Source: Vibrio maritimus (lineage in GTDB: Bacteria > Pseudomonadota > Gammaproteobacteria > Enterobacterales > Vibrionaceae). Taken from it: a stretch of DNA of 64,000 nt. The notes beneath the pieces are model-generated. The model did no database searches, had not been told where the DNA came from, and saw only the letters and a program-made list of their open reading frames with translations. Location of the stretch: NCBI RefSeq assembly GCF_021441885.1, contig NZ_CP090438.1, positions 868,001 through 932,000 of the forward strand, given 5' to 3'. The position numbers were made by a program, and so were the translations under genes. Of this stretch, positions 40,526 through 49,371 are shown piece after piece (position 1 is the first letter of the stretch; the number at the start of each line of letters is the position of its first letter).

Positions 40526-41659
40526 ATGGCAGTGAATGTAAACACAAACGTATCAGCGATGACTGCGCAGCGTTACCTAAACAACGCAAACCAGGCTCAA
40601 CAAACGTCAATGGAGCGTTTGTCTTCTGGTCACAAAATTAACAGCGCAAAAGACGACGCAGCGGGTCTTCAAATCTCTAACCGTTTGAACGTACAAAGCC
40701 GTGGTCTAGACGTCGCAGTACGTAATGCCAACGACGGTATCTCTATCGCACAAACAGCAGAAGGTGCGATGAACGAGACAACAAACATCCTACAACGTAT
40801 GCGTGACCTATCGCTTCAATCCGCGAACGGTTCAAACTCAAAAGCAGAGCGTGTAGCGATTCAAGAAGAAGTGACGGCACTGAACAACGAGCTAAACCGT
40901 ATTGCAGAAACCACATCATTTGGTGGTAACCGTCTTCTAAACGGCACCTACGGCACTCAGTCATTCCAAATTGGTGCTGACAATGGTGAAGCTGTGATGC
41001 TAAGCCTACGCGACATGCGTTCAGACAACGAAATGATGGGTGGTTCAAGCTACCAAGCAGCAAACGCGAAAGACAAAGACTGGAGCGTAGCCGCAGATGC
41101 AAACGAGCTAACCATCACGCTAAAAGACAGCTTTGGTCAAGACCAAGCGCTGACCATCAATGCGAAAGCAGGCGATGACATCGAGCAGCTAGCGACATAC
41201 ATCAACGGTCAAACAGACCTAGTAAAAGCGTCAGTAAACGAAGATGGTCAGCTACAAGTATTTGCTGGTAACAACAAAGTAGACGGTGACGTGAGCTTTG
41301 GTGGCAGCCTAGCGGGTGAGCTTGGTATGCAAGACGCGCAAGCAGTTACGGTTGATACTATCGATGTAACTACAGTAGGCGGCGCTCAAGAGTCAGTCGC
41401 GATTCTCGATTCAGCGTTGAAGTATGTAGACAGCCACCGTGCGGAGCTGGGTGCATTCCAAAACCGTTTCAACCACGCAATCAACAACTTGGATAACATC
41501 AACGAGAACGTGAATGCGTCGAAGAGCCGTATCAAAGATACCGACTTTGCGAAAGAGACGACAGCGATGACGAAGAACCAAATCCTATCGCAAGCATCAA
41601 GCTCAATCTTGGCACAGGCGAAACAAGCGCCAAACGCGGCACTAAGCCTACTAGGCTAA
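40526..41659 (+). CDS. flagellin, second of three (sigma-28-type)
   Basis: A 377-residue flagellin, M-A-V-N-V-N-T-N-V-S-A-M-T-A-Q-R-Y-L onward, with the usual N- and C-terminal coiled domains and the end A-L-S-L-L-G. It is closely similar to the third flagellin over the first 150 residues. ATG 40526 is chosen: GGAG precedes it, and the long open stretch before it crosses the sigma-28 promoter. It is monocistronic, with a perfect terminator after it. Confidence 0.96.
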   Translation: MAVNVNTNVSAMTAQRYLNNANQAQQTSMERLSSGHKINSAKDDAAGLQISNRLNVQSRGLDVAVRNANDGISIAQTAEGAMNETTNILQRMRDLSLQSANGSNSKAERVAIQEEVTALNNELNRIAETTSFGGNRLLNGTYGTQSFQIGADNGEAVMLSLRDMRSDNEMMGGSSYQAANAKDKDWSVAADANELTITLKDSFGQDQALTINAKAGDDIEQLATYINGQTDLVKASVNEDGQLQVFAGNNKVDGDVSFGGSLAGELGMQDAQAVTVDTIDVTTVGGAQESVAILDSALKYVDSHRAELGAFQNRFNHAINNLDNINENVNASKSRIKDTDFAKETTAMTKNQILSQASSSILAQAKQAPNAALSLLG

Positions 41660-41692
41660 TCGCTCGCGCTGATTTAAGCGTTAAAGAACGAC

Positions 41693-41722
41693 AAAACCAG
41701 AGCCTCGGCTCTGGTTTTTTGC
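41693..41722 (+). terminator. terminator of the second flagellin
   Basis: CCAGAGCC / GGCTCTGG stem extended by A-T pairs (41693-41718), two-base turn, then T. Confidence 0.95.
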
Positions 41723-41842
41723 ATTAAATGATTGCTCCTTTCCAATCAGGGGTTTCTTACCTTTATCCAGCCTATTTATTTAGATCAAGCTCACATTTAT
41801 TCAATCAATTGAATTTACTCTAAAAAAAATCACTTTTTTTTC

Positions 41843-41869
41843 TAAAGCTTCTAAATGAATCGCCGTTAC
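41843..41869 (+). promoter_or_regulatory. sigma-28 promoter of the third flagellin gene
   Basis: TAAAGCTT, 11 bases, GCCGTTAC: an almost complete match to the sigma-28 consensus, 87 bases before the start codon. Confidence 0.85.
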
Positions 41870-41956
41870 AGGGATTGAGAGAAATGAAATCAGATGTGCC
41901 AACGTGAGGTGAGAGACACAGAGGCCATCTACCCCTAAATGCCTAAGGAGATCAAT

Positions 41957-43087
41957 ATGGCAATTAATGTAAACACTAACGTGTCTGCAATGACCGCCCA
42001 GCGTTACCTGAACAACGCTGCGGAAGGTACACAAAAATCAATGGAGCGTTTGTCTTCGGGCTATAAAATCAACAGCGCGAAAGATGACGCTGCGGGTCTA
42101 CAGATTTCTAACCGCTTGAACGCGCAAAGCCGCGGTCTTGATATGGCGGTGAAAAACGCAAACGACGGTATCTCTATTGCACAAACCGCTGAAGGTGCAA
42201 TGAACGAGACCACTAACATCCTGCAACGTATGCGTGACCTATCACTACAATCTGCAAACGGTTCTAACTCAAGAGACGAGCGTGTAGCGATTCAAGAAGA
42301 AGTGACGGCGCTTAACGACGAACTTAACCGTATCGCAGAAACAACGTCATTCGGTGGTAACCGTCTTCTAAACGGTACTTACGGTACTCAGTCTTTCCAA
42401 ATCGGTGCTGACTCTGGTGAAGCAGTAATGCTAACTATGGGTAACCTACGCTCTGATACAGCAGAAATGGGTGGTAAGAGCTACGCAGCGAACACAGGTA
42501 AAGATGCTAACTGGACTGTTGGTACTGATACTGAAATCACCATGAGCTATACCAACAAGCAAGGTGATGACGTTAATCTTACTATCAACGCTAAACAAGG
42601 CGATGATATCGAACAGCTAGCGACTTACATCAACGGTCAGAGCGATGACGTTAAAGCATCGGTTGGCGAAGACGGCAAAATTCAGCTGTTCGCTTCTACT
42701 CAAAAAGTAGACGGTGAAGTGACGTTTGGTGGTGCTCTAGCTTCTGAACTCGATCTAGGTGACGCGAAAGACGTGACTGTTAAAGACGTAGATGTAACGT
42801 CAGTAGCGGGTGCTCAAGAAGCGGTTGCTATTCTTGATGGCGCATTGAAGAGCGTTGACTCTCAACGTGCAGAACTGGGTGCATTCCAAAACCGTTTCAA
42901 CCACGCTATCAACAACCTAAGCAACATTAACGAAAACGTTAATGCATCAAATAGCCGTATCAAAGATACAGACTATGCTAAAGAGACAACTGAGATGACT
43001 AAGAATCAAATCTTGCAACAAGCAAGTACTTCGATTCTTGCTCAAGCGAAACAGTCTCCATCGGCGGCTCTTAGCCTACTAGGCTAA
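41957..43087 (+). CDS. flagellin, third of three (sigma-28-type)
   Basis: A 376-residue flagellin starting M-A-I-N-V-N-T-N-V-S-A-M-T-A-Q-R-Y-L with the same outer domains as its neighbours. The start ATG 41957 is preceded by AAGGAG; a start six codons earlier would cover this. The central region (about 185-260) differs most from the second copy, as expected for the surface-exposed part. It is followed by a hairpin in the flaG leader. Confidence 0.96.
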   Translation: MAINVNTNVSAMTAQRYLNNAAEGTQKSMERLSSGYKINSAKDDAAGLQISNRLNAQSRGLDMAVKNANDGISIAQTAEGAMNETTNILQRMRDLSLQSANGSNSRDERVAIQEEVTALNDELNRIAETTSFGGNRLLNGTYGTQSFQIGADSGEAVMLTMGNLRSDTAEMGGKSYAANTGKDANWTVGTDTEITMSYTNKQGDDVNLTINAKQGDDIEQLATYINGQSDDVKASVGEDGKIQLFASTQKVDGEVTFGGALASELDLGDAKDVTVKDVDVTSVAGAQEAVAILDGALKSVDSQRAELGAFQNRFNHAINNLSNINENVNASNSRIKDTDYAKETTEMTKNQILQQASTSILAQAKQSPSAALSLLG

Positions 43088-43114
43088 TTTCGTCGTAGAC
43101 CTTAGGCAAGGTTG

Positions 43115-43143
43115 GTTGGCGGTAACGTCCCTTTACCGCCAAC
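43115..43143 (+). terminator. hairpin between the third flagellin and flaG
   Basis: GTTGGCGGTAA / TTACCGCCAAC: eleven perfect pairs around a seven-base loop, 28 bases after the flagellin stop. It has no T-tract, so it may be an incomplete terminator, a processing site or an mRNA stabiliser allowing read-through into flaG. Confidence 0.55.
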
Positions 43144-43224
43144 TCCCAATTTCAATGTTATTGCTCAACGAGAAGTACCTCAGTTGGAGTTGGACAATAC
43201 AAGGTTAGAACAGGGAGAGCGAGA

Positions 43225-43674
43225 ATGGACATTTCATCCTACGCATCGAACATTCAGCCTTTTGCCTCATCGAATGGCACAGAACTTGCTTCAAAGAATA
43301 CTAACAATGCCGCCTCTCAACAGGTAACGACAGAGAAAAAAGAGAAATCTCAGTCGGTTGAAGGGGTCAATAAAACTGAGACGCCGGAGCTTTCTAATAA
43401 GAAGGCGACGGAGATGATTCAACGCATCGCCAATGAACGACAGCAACTGAATGATGCTGAGCGCGAAAAGATGGTAGAGCGACTGGATAAGTTCTTAAGT
43501 GACATGAATACGGGTTTGTCGTTTCGTGTTGATGAAGATACAGGTCGCAATATTGTCACAGTGTATGCGAAAGAAAGTGGTGACGTCATTCGCCAGTTTC
43601 CAGATGAAGAACTACTCGAAGTTTTAAAGCGCATTGAACAGCATGGCTCGTTAACCATAGACATGCTGGTTTAA
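43225..43674 (+). CDS. flaG: flagellar protein FlaG
   Basis: FlaG proteins limit or tune filament length. The 149-residue protein has a variable polar N-terminus and the conserved C-terminal FlaG domain: L-S-F-R-V-D-E-D-T-G-R-N-I-V-T-V-Y-A-K-E-S-G-D-V-I-R-Q-F-P-D-E-E (about 96-127). A GGGAGAGCG ribosome site precedes ATG 43225. It opens the flaG-fliD-flaI-fliS group; no separate promoter could be recognised. Confidence 0.93.
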   Translation: MDISSYASNIQPFASSNGTELASKNTNNAASQQVTTEKKEKSQSVEGVNKTETPELSNKKATEMIQRIANERQQLNDAEREKMVERLDKFLSDMNTGLSFRVDEDTGRNIVTVYAKESGDVIRQFPDEELLEVLKRIEQHGSLTIDMLV

Positions 43675-43727
43675 TGTCTGACCTGATTGGGTCAGGTTGG
43701 TATAGATTTGCAGTAGTTTGGTGAGTA

Positions 43728-45680
43728 ATGGGTCCGATAGGGATGTCATCTGGCATGGATATCAATTCCATGGTGAGCAAGATAGTCGATGCTGAGCGTA
43801 TTCCAAAGCAGCAACGTATCGACTTCGAGCGCGCAAAAATTGATACCAGTATCAGTGCCTATGGACGACTCAGAGAGTCACTCGATACGATGAAAAATCT
43901 GATGGCAAACTTTCGCCAGGAAAAGGCGTTTGCACTTCGCAGTGTGAACACCACTGAAGAAAGTGTTGTCACAGCAACAGCGACGACTGATGCGATCGCT
44001 GGCAAATATGCTGTCGATGTATTGCAGCTTGCACAGAGCCATAAAATCGCTTCTGATGTTATTCCAGAAGACACACGATTTGGCCCAGGTAAGCTGCAAA
44101 TTTCTCTTGGCGACGAGCAGTTCGACTTTTCCCTTCGCAAGAATTCCAAACTCACCGATGTCGTGAGAGCGATTAACGGTGCCAGTGACAACCCCGGCGT
44201 TCGAGCCTCCATTATTAAAGACCGTAATGGGCCGAGACTTATCGTTGCCTCCAACCAGTCTGGTGCTGAAAAAGCCATCAGCATCAATGTTGATGCAGAA
44301 GTTGGTAACGATCTCTATCGATTTGAATATAAGACGATTGAGCAGCGAGTTCGCGATCTAGAAAAAGCGCAAGCTGAAGCCTTAAGCGTGCTAGGTATGC
44401 CAACGGGCGAAGACGCGGTAGACGGTGAGCTTAGCCCAGAAGAAGCGGCGAAAGTCGGCGAATCAGAAAAAACGAATGAAGAATTAAATTCTGCTGAGCA
44501 AACCAAGGTAGACGAGACCGTCAAAGAAGGCGAAGAAAACGCTGCACAGACTCAAGAGGCAAAGTCTGGCCGCCCTGAAGACACAATTCCTGGCTGGACG
44601 GAAACCGCGTCGGGCACCCTTATGGATTCTTATCAAGCACCGAAGCCGGAGCTTGATGAGAAAGCCATCGAAAAATCAAAAGAGGTGCCGGGTTGGTCGA
44701 ACACCGCATCAGGCACGCTTACGGACTCCTATGTCACGCCTGCAGAAGCCCAAGCCAAGCTAGAAGAAGAACTTGCGGCTGAGAAAGCGGCCATCGCCAA
44801 GGCTGTTGCCGATGGCGATATGACGGAAGAGGAAGCGAAAAAGCTTGAGCGTGAAAAGCTCTCTCCAGAGGAGCGAGAGCGTTTAGAGAAAGTGGAAGCG
44901 ATCCAAGCGGAACTAGCCGAAGCGCAGCGCTCAATGCAGGTATACATGGGCATGTCAGAAGTCCAATCTGCCCAAGACTCTGTCGTGTTACTTGATGGAG
45001 TTGCTGAGCTTTCCAGTCACAATAATGTGATTGAGGATGCGATTGAAGGTGTCGATTTAACACTCAAAGGCACCACTAAACCTGGCGAGCGCGCCGCAGA
45101 AATTGGTGTCGAATACGATAGAGAAAGTGTTCGTGCCGATATCGAGCAGTTTGTTGCCGCCTATAACCAATTTTTCCAAGTGTCACAGGATCTGGCCAAA
45201 GTTGATCCCGCTACCGGAATGGCAGGGCCACTTGCAGGAGATAGCATCGTTCGCAGCGCAGACTCTCGTTTAAAAAGTGTGTTTTCGGCCAGCATTGAGA
45301 ATGCACCTGAGGATCTGAAGACACTGACAGAGTTCGGTATCACTACCACTCGCGCGGGTAATCTCGAAATCAATTATCAGTTGTTGGATAAGCAGCTCAA
45401 CAACAACTTCAACAAGCTAGAAGACTTTTTTGGTGGCAATAACGGCTTTGCCAAAAAGGTCGAAGATGCGATTCACAGTATGACGGGTATGACAGGTTCA
45501 ATTCGTACTCGTGAAAAGAGTCTCACAGAACAGAACTATCGACTTAACGATGACCAGGTCGCGCTCGATCGGCGCATGCAAGGCATTGAGAAGCGAACTC
45601 AAGACAAGTTCGCGGCGATGCAAGACGCCACGGGTAAGATGCAAGCTCAATTAGCAGGCATGATGAATGCGCTGTCGTAA
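43728..45680 (+). CDS. fliD: filament cap protein FliD with large acidic insertion
   Basis: FliD (HAP2) caps the filament and folds exported flagellin. Typical FliD parts are seen at both ends: M-S-S-G-M-D-I-N-S-M-V-S-K-I-V-D-A-E-R (6-24) and the C-terminal coiled part with G-N-L-E-I-N-Y-Q-L-L-D-K-Q-L. Between about residues 205 and 405 lies a Glu/Lys/Ala-rich segment that includes two copies of P-G-W-x-x-T-A-S-G-T-L-x-D-S-Y (288-302 and 321-335, 33 residues apart) and a long predicted coiled coil. The total of 650 residues exceeds the roughly 470 of enteric FliD. The start ATG 43728 has GGTGAG upstream. It is 53 bases after flaG. Confidence 0.94.
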   Translation: MGPIGMSSGMDINSMVSKIVDAERIPKQQRIDFERAKIDTSISAYGRLRESLDTMKNLMANFRQEKAFALRSVNTTEESVVTATATTDAIAGKYAVDVLQLAQSHKIASDVIPEDTRFGPGKLQISLGDEQFDFSLRKNSKLTDVVRAINGASDNPGVRASIIKDRNGPRLIVASNQSGAEKAISINVDAEVGNDLYRFEYKTIEQRVRDLEKAQAEALSVLGMPTGEDAVDGELSPEEAAKVGESEKTNEELNSAEQTKVDETVKEGEENAAQTQEAKSGRPEDTIPGWTETASGTLMDSYQAPKPELDEKAIEKSKEVPGWSNTASGTLTDSYVTPAEAQAKLEEELAAEKAAIAKAVADGDMTEEEAKKLEREKLSPEERERLEKVEAIQAELAEAQRSMQVYMGMSEVQSAQDSVVLLDGVAELSSHNNVIEDAIEGVDLTLKGTTKPGERAAEIGVEYDRESVRADIEQFVAAYNQFFQVSQDLAKVDPATGMAGPLAGDSIVRSADSRLKSVFSASIENAPEDLKTLTEFGITTTRAGNLEINYQLLDKQLNNNFNKLEDFFGGNNGFAKKVEDAIHSMTGMTGSIRTREKSLTEQNYRLNDDQVALDRRMQGIEKRTQDKFAAMQDATGKMQAQLAGMMNALS

Positions 45681-45703
45681 TCGTGTTGGGGAAGGGCATT
45701 TAA

Positions 45704-46006
45704 ATGCATATTTTCAATGAGTTAAGTGATTTGGATCACCGTTTATTATCATTGATAGAAAATATTGACCCAGAGACTGAAGAAATTCATCAACTGGTCG
45801 ATAAAAGAGAACAAATAGTCAAAACCATCATTGATGTCTGCAAAAGGAATCCGAACCTGCAGCAAAGTGCCCAATGGAAGCAAGTCGTCGAGTCGACACG
45901 CCATATCACGGTACTTATGGAATCGAAAACGGAACAGCTGGGACAGTCGTTAAGAAAATACCGACATGGTAAACGTTCCTTACAGCAGTACAAAAATTAT
46001 ATTTGA
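45704..46006 (+). CDS. flaI: flagellar protein FlaI (FliT-like chaperone)
   Basis: A 100-residue all-helical protein between fliD and fliS, the position of fliT in enterics and flaI in vibrios. Likely the export chaperone for FliD. It is charged and shows the pattern L-I-x-x-I-x-P-x-x-E-x-I-x-x-L-V-x-x-R-E-x-I-V near residues 16-40. Sequence similarity within the family is low, so the call rests partly on position. It is 23 bases after fliD and ends ten bases before the fliS start. Confidence 0.85.
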   Translation: MHIFNELSDLDHRLLSLIENIDPETEEIHQLVDKREQIVKTIIDVCKRNPNLQQSAQWKQVVESTRHITVLMESKTEQLGQSLRKYRHGKRSLQQYKNYI

Positions 46007-46016
46007 GAGGATAGTG

Positions 46017-46427
46017 ATGCGTGGTTCATTGCAAGCATATAAGAAAGTTTCAGTAGACAGCCAATTGACCGCTGCCTCGCCGCACAAAGTTATCCAAATG
46101 CTGATGGGTGGAGCGATAGAGCGTTTGATCCAAGCAAAAGCGGCGATGGAACAAGGCAATATTCCAGTAAAGGGTGAGCGTATTGGTAAAGCGCTGGACA
46201 TCATTATCGCGCTGCGTAGCTGCCTATCGATGGACGATGGCGGTGATATTGCCAAGAATCTAGACCAACTTTATGAGTTCATGATCACGCAAATTTCAGC
46301 GGCTAACCATGAAAACAATCCGCAACCAATTGATGATGTTATAGAAATTATCCGCGAGATAAAATCTGCTTGGGATCAAATTCCAACCGATTATCACAAC
46401 CTAACTGCTCAAGAAGTAGGTATTTAA
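46017..46427 (+). CDS. fliS: flagellin export chaperone FliS
   Basis: FliS binds the C-terminal helix of flagellin to keep it from assembling in the cytoplasm. The 136-residue helical protein begins M-R-G-S-L-Q-A-Y-K-K-V-S-V-D-S-Q-L-T-A-A-S-P-H-K-V-I, with the S-P-H-x-x-I-Q-M-L-x-x-G motif of the family. ATG 46017 is chosen, after GAGAGG; an open extension upstream overlaps flaI and is rejected. A terminator follows. Confidence 0.95.
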   Translation: MRGSLQAYKKVSVDSQLTAASPHKVIQMLMGGAIERLIQAKAAMEQGNIPVKGERIGKALDIIIALRSCLSMDDGGDIAKNLDQLYEFMITQISAANHENNPQPIDDVIEIIREIKSAWDQIPTDYHNLTAQEVGI

Positions 46428-46493
46428 GCGGAATAAACCTCTTAAAGTGACTGTGAGTCAGTTGCCTTATGAAAATAATGCCAATAGAATAGA

Positions 46494-46523
46494 CGCCATT
46501 CTTAGCCAATGGCGCTTTTTTTG
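46494..46523 (+). terminator. terminator after fliS
   Basis: CGCCATT / AATGGCG stem with a seven-base loop, then a run of T, about 65 bases after fliS; it separates flrA from the flaG group. Confidence 0.85.
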
Positions 46524-46643
46524 TACCTAACCAATTGTTTTATAAAATACATAGTGATTTTATAAAGACTAGTTGTTGTGTGAGCTTCATCACCTAAAGA
46601 GAAGCCACATATGGTTGACTTATCAAGGCATTATTCCTGACAC

Positions 46644-48107
46644 ATGCAAGACTTAGCTAAACTTCTTGTTATCGCTGATGACTCGCAGGTGCGAAATAAC
46701 CTACAAACCATTCTCGAGTTTGTAGGTGAGCACTGCGTCGCAATCTCATCAAACGACATCAATCAGATTGATTGGACTCGGACCTGGTCTGGGTGCATCG
46801 TTGGTGCATTGCAAAGCCCGACGCTTTCTAAAGCGTTGCTGTCGCAGCTTTCTGTGTCAAATCATATCCCTTTATTAGTCACAAGCGAGTTTACTGGCGC
46901 AGTAGAGTCGCTGACAAATTTTGTCGGTGAACTCGAATTCCCTCTCAACTATCGCCAGCTTAGCGATGCATTACGTCACTGTGGCGAGTTTCTTGGCCGC
47001 AAAGGCGTTCAAGTACCTTCTGCGGCACGCAAAAACACTTTGTTTCGCAGCCTAGTTGGGCAAAGTCCCGGTATTCAAGAGGTTCGCCATTTAATCGAGC
47101 AGGTATCAGGCTCTGAAGCCAACGTACTAATCTTAGGTGAATCGGGCACGGGCAAAGAAGTAGTGGCGCGAAATATTCACTACCATTCAACCCGCCGTAA
47201 AGGGCCTTTCGTTCCGGTTAACTGCGGCGCGATCCCACCCGATTTGCTTGAAAGTGAATTGTTTGGTCACGAGAAAGGGGCGTTTACTGGTGCTATTACA
47301 GCGCGCAAAGGTCGTTTCGAGCTAGCAGAAGGCGGCACTCTGTTTTTGGATGAAATTGGTGATATGCCAATGCCAATGCAGGTGAAACTGCTTCGCGTGC
47401 TGCAAGAGCGAGTGTTCGAGCGCGTGGGTGGTACAGCTGTCATTAAGGCCAATGTTCGTATTGTTGCTGCGACGCACCGCAACCTTGAATCAATGATCTC
47501 TCAAGGAGAGTTCCGTGAAGACCTATTCTATCGTCTGAACGTGTTCCCTATCGAGATGCCTTCGCTTCGTGAGCGTAAAGAAGATATTCCCCTGTTGTTG
47601 CAAGAACTCTTGGCTCGTATGGAAGCAGAGGGGGGTCAACCGATCTGTTTCGCACCACGTTCTATTAATTCTTTGATGGAGCATGACTGGCCAGGTAACG
47701 TACGTGAACTCGCGAACCTAGTTGAGCGTATGGTTATCCTGTACCCAAATAGCTTGGTGGATGTGAATCACCTACCGGTTAAATACCGCTACAGTGATAT
47801 TCCCGAGTTCCAACCAGAAATGAATGCGTTCAAAACCATTGAAGAGCAAGAGCGTGATGCGTTAGACAGCATTTTCTCTGACGACTTCTCGTTCAGCGAT
47901 GAGCCAGAGTTTGATGAGCAACTCTCTCCTCAGTCACTGCCTCCAGAAGGGGTCAACCTTAAAGAGATGTTGGCGGATCTTGAGGTGAACATGATCAATC
48001 AAGCGCTTGATGCTCAAGACGGTATTGTGGCACGTGCTGCCGATATGCTGGGTATGCGTCGAACTACCTTGGTTGAAAAGATGCGCAAGTACAGCATCAA
48101 TCGTTAG
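46644..48107 (+). CDS. flrA: sigma-54-dependent master flagellar activator FlrA
   Basis: FlrA (FleQ family) sits at the top of the polar flagellar hierarchy and activates flrBC and fli transcription with RpoN. The 487 residues show a FleQ-type N-terminal domain lacking a clear phospho-acceptor, an AAA+ domain with Walker A G-E-S-G-T-G-K-E (165-172) and the sigma-54 contact loop G-A-F-T-G-A (212-217), and a Fis-type helix-turn-helix at the end (A-A-D-M-L-G-M-R-R-T-T-L-V-E-K-M). It has its own 216-base upstream region with A-T-rich direct repeats but no sigma-54 site, consistent with a class I gene. Confidence 0.96.
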   Translation: MQDLAKLLVIADDSQVRNNLQTILEFVGEHCVAISSNDINQIDWTRTWSGCIVGALQSPTLSKALLSQLSVSNHIPLLVTSEFTGAVESLTNFVGELEFPLNYRQLSDALRHCGEFLGRKGVQVPSAARKNTLFRSLVGQSPGIQEVRHLIEQVSGSEANVLILGESGTGKEVVARNIHYHSTRRKGPFVPVNCGAIPPDLLESELFGHEKGAFTGAITARKGRFELAEGGTLFLDEIGDMPMPMQVKLLRVLQERVFERVGGTAVIKANVRIVAATHRNLESMISQGEFREDLFYRLNVFPIEMPSLRERKEDIPLLLQELLARMEAEGGQPICFAPRSINSLMEHDWPGNVRELANLVERMVILYPNSLVDVNHLPVKYRYSDIPEFQPEMNAFKTIEEQERDALDSIFSDDFSFSDEPEFDEQLSPQSLPPEGVNLKEMLADLEVNMINQALDAQDGIVARAADMLGMRRTTLVEKMRKYSINR

Positions 48108-48203
48108 TTTCCCTCTTCGACTAAAATTTGACTCTGGTCACGATAAAAAATTGACGACAAAAAATTGACGCAATTAAGTGTCTGATTTTGAAAGAATATA
48201 GCT

Positions 48204-48218
48204 CGGCATGCCTTTTGC
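48204..48218 (+). promoter_or_regulatory. sigma-54 promoter of flrBC
   Basis: CGGCATGCCTTTTGCATT: GG at 48205-48206, ten bases, GC at 48217-48218 with TTGCAT in the -12 half. It is 74 bases before flrB, in line with FlrA control of flrBC in V. cholerae. Confidence 0.85.
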
Positions 48219-48291
48219 ATTGTCGGGCTATAGTCTTTTTTGGGCTTACGTATTTCTACGAGCGGTAATGAGAGAAAGGAAAGCCTCGTAA

Positions 48292-49371
48292 ATGAATCAG
48301 ATGGTCAATGAAACATCGCAACCTGAACCAGAGTCGAGCTCACATCTTGACTCCCTAGAGGCGCAAGTTGAACGCTACCAACAGGTTATCGAAGCCATGC
48401 CTGCGGGCGTTATCCTATTGGATTCCCAAGGCGTTGTAAGAGAAGCTAACCCTGAAGCGCATCGAATCCTAGAGATCCCACTTGTTGGTCAAAAATGGTT
48501 CCACCTTATCCAAGTCGTGTTTGACCCAAGAGAAGATGACGGCCATGAGGTATCGCTGCGTAATGGGCGTAAGGTACGTCTTGCTATTTCAGCATCAAAA
48601 ACCGGTCAGCTGATTCTAATTACCGACCTTACCGAAACACGTTTGCTCCAGTCTCGCGTCAGCGACCTGCAACGATTGTCATCATTGGGACGTATGGTGG
48701 CGTCATTGGCACACCAAGTGAGAACGCCATTGTCGAGTGCAATGCTCTACGCGTCGAACCTTGGAGCGCCAAACTTGCCGCAAGCGACACGTGAGCGTTT
48801 TCAAGTCAAGCTTGTCGATCGACTGCATGACCTAGAAAAGCAGGTGAATGATATGCTGCTGTTTGCCAAAGGCGGTGATAACAAGGTGATTAAGCCGTTT
48901 ACCATCGCTGATTTAGTCGCAGAATATCAACCTATGGTAGAGACCACGCTGAAGAGCAATCAAATTGATTACTGCTTAGAAGTCGAGCAAGAGGAAACTC
49001 AGCTCCTTGGCAACGCCAATGCGTTGGCGTCAGCGCTAAGTAACCTCGTGCTCAATGCAGTCCAAATTGCGGGTAAGGGCTCACAGGTCGATGTGTTCTT
49101 TAGACCCGTAAATAATGAACTCAAGATCTCGGTTCAAGACAGCGGACCGGGTGTTCCAAAAGAGTTACAACAAAAAATCATGGAGCCATTTTTCACGACA
49201 CGTTCACAAGGCACGGGCCTTGGTCTCGCAGTAGTGCAAATGGTATGTCGTGCCCACGAGGGACGATTGGAATTAATATCAGAAGACGATGATGGCGCAT
49301 GCTTTACCATGTGTCTGCCACTAGCAGAAACCACATCGAATCAAGAAGTAACAGATGAAGGATTAAACTGA
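48292..49371 (+). CDS. flrB: flagellar sensor histidine kinase FlrB
   Basis: FlrB phosphorylates FlrC. The 359-residue soluble kinase has an N-terminal PAS domain (about 25-115, with A-M-P-A-G-V-I-L-L-D-S-Q-G-V-V-R-E-A-N-P-E-A), the phospho-acceptor S-L-A-H141-Q-V-R-T-P-L, and the ATP-binding N, G1 and G2 boxes (A-L-S-N-L-V-L-N-A, D-S-G-P-G-V-P and T-G-L-G-L-A-V-V). It has no membrane segment. Its stop overlaps the flrC start by one base. Confidence 0.95.
   Translation: MNQMVNETSQPEPESSSHLDSLEAQVERYQQVIEAMPAGVILLDSQGVVREANPEAHRILEIPLVGQKWFHLIQVVFDPREDDGHEVSLRNGRKVRLAISASKTGQLILITDLTETRLLQSRVSDLQRLSSLGRMVASLAHQVRTPLSSAMLYASNLGAPNLPQATRERFQVKLVDRLHDLEKQVNDMLLFAKGGDNKVIKPFTIADLVAEYQPMVETTLKSNQIDYCLEVEQEETQLLGNANALASALSNLVLNAVQIAGKGSQVDVFFRPVNNELKISVQDSGPGVPKELQQKIMEPFFTTRSQGTGLGLAVVQMVCRAHEGRLELISEDDDGACFTMCLPLAETTSNQEVTDEGLN

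Noticed and set aside
38881..43087. Three flagellin copies as a phase-variation or recombination cassette
   Set aside because: Each copy has its own promoter and an intact frame; no inversion sites or silent fragments were seen. Plain gene duplication explains them.
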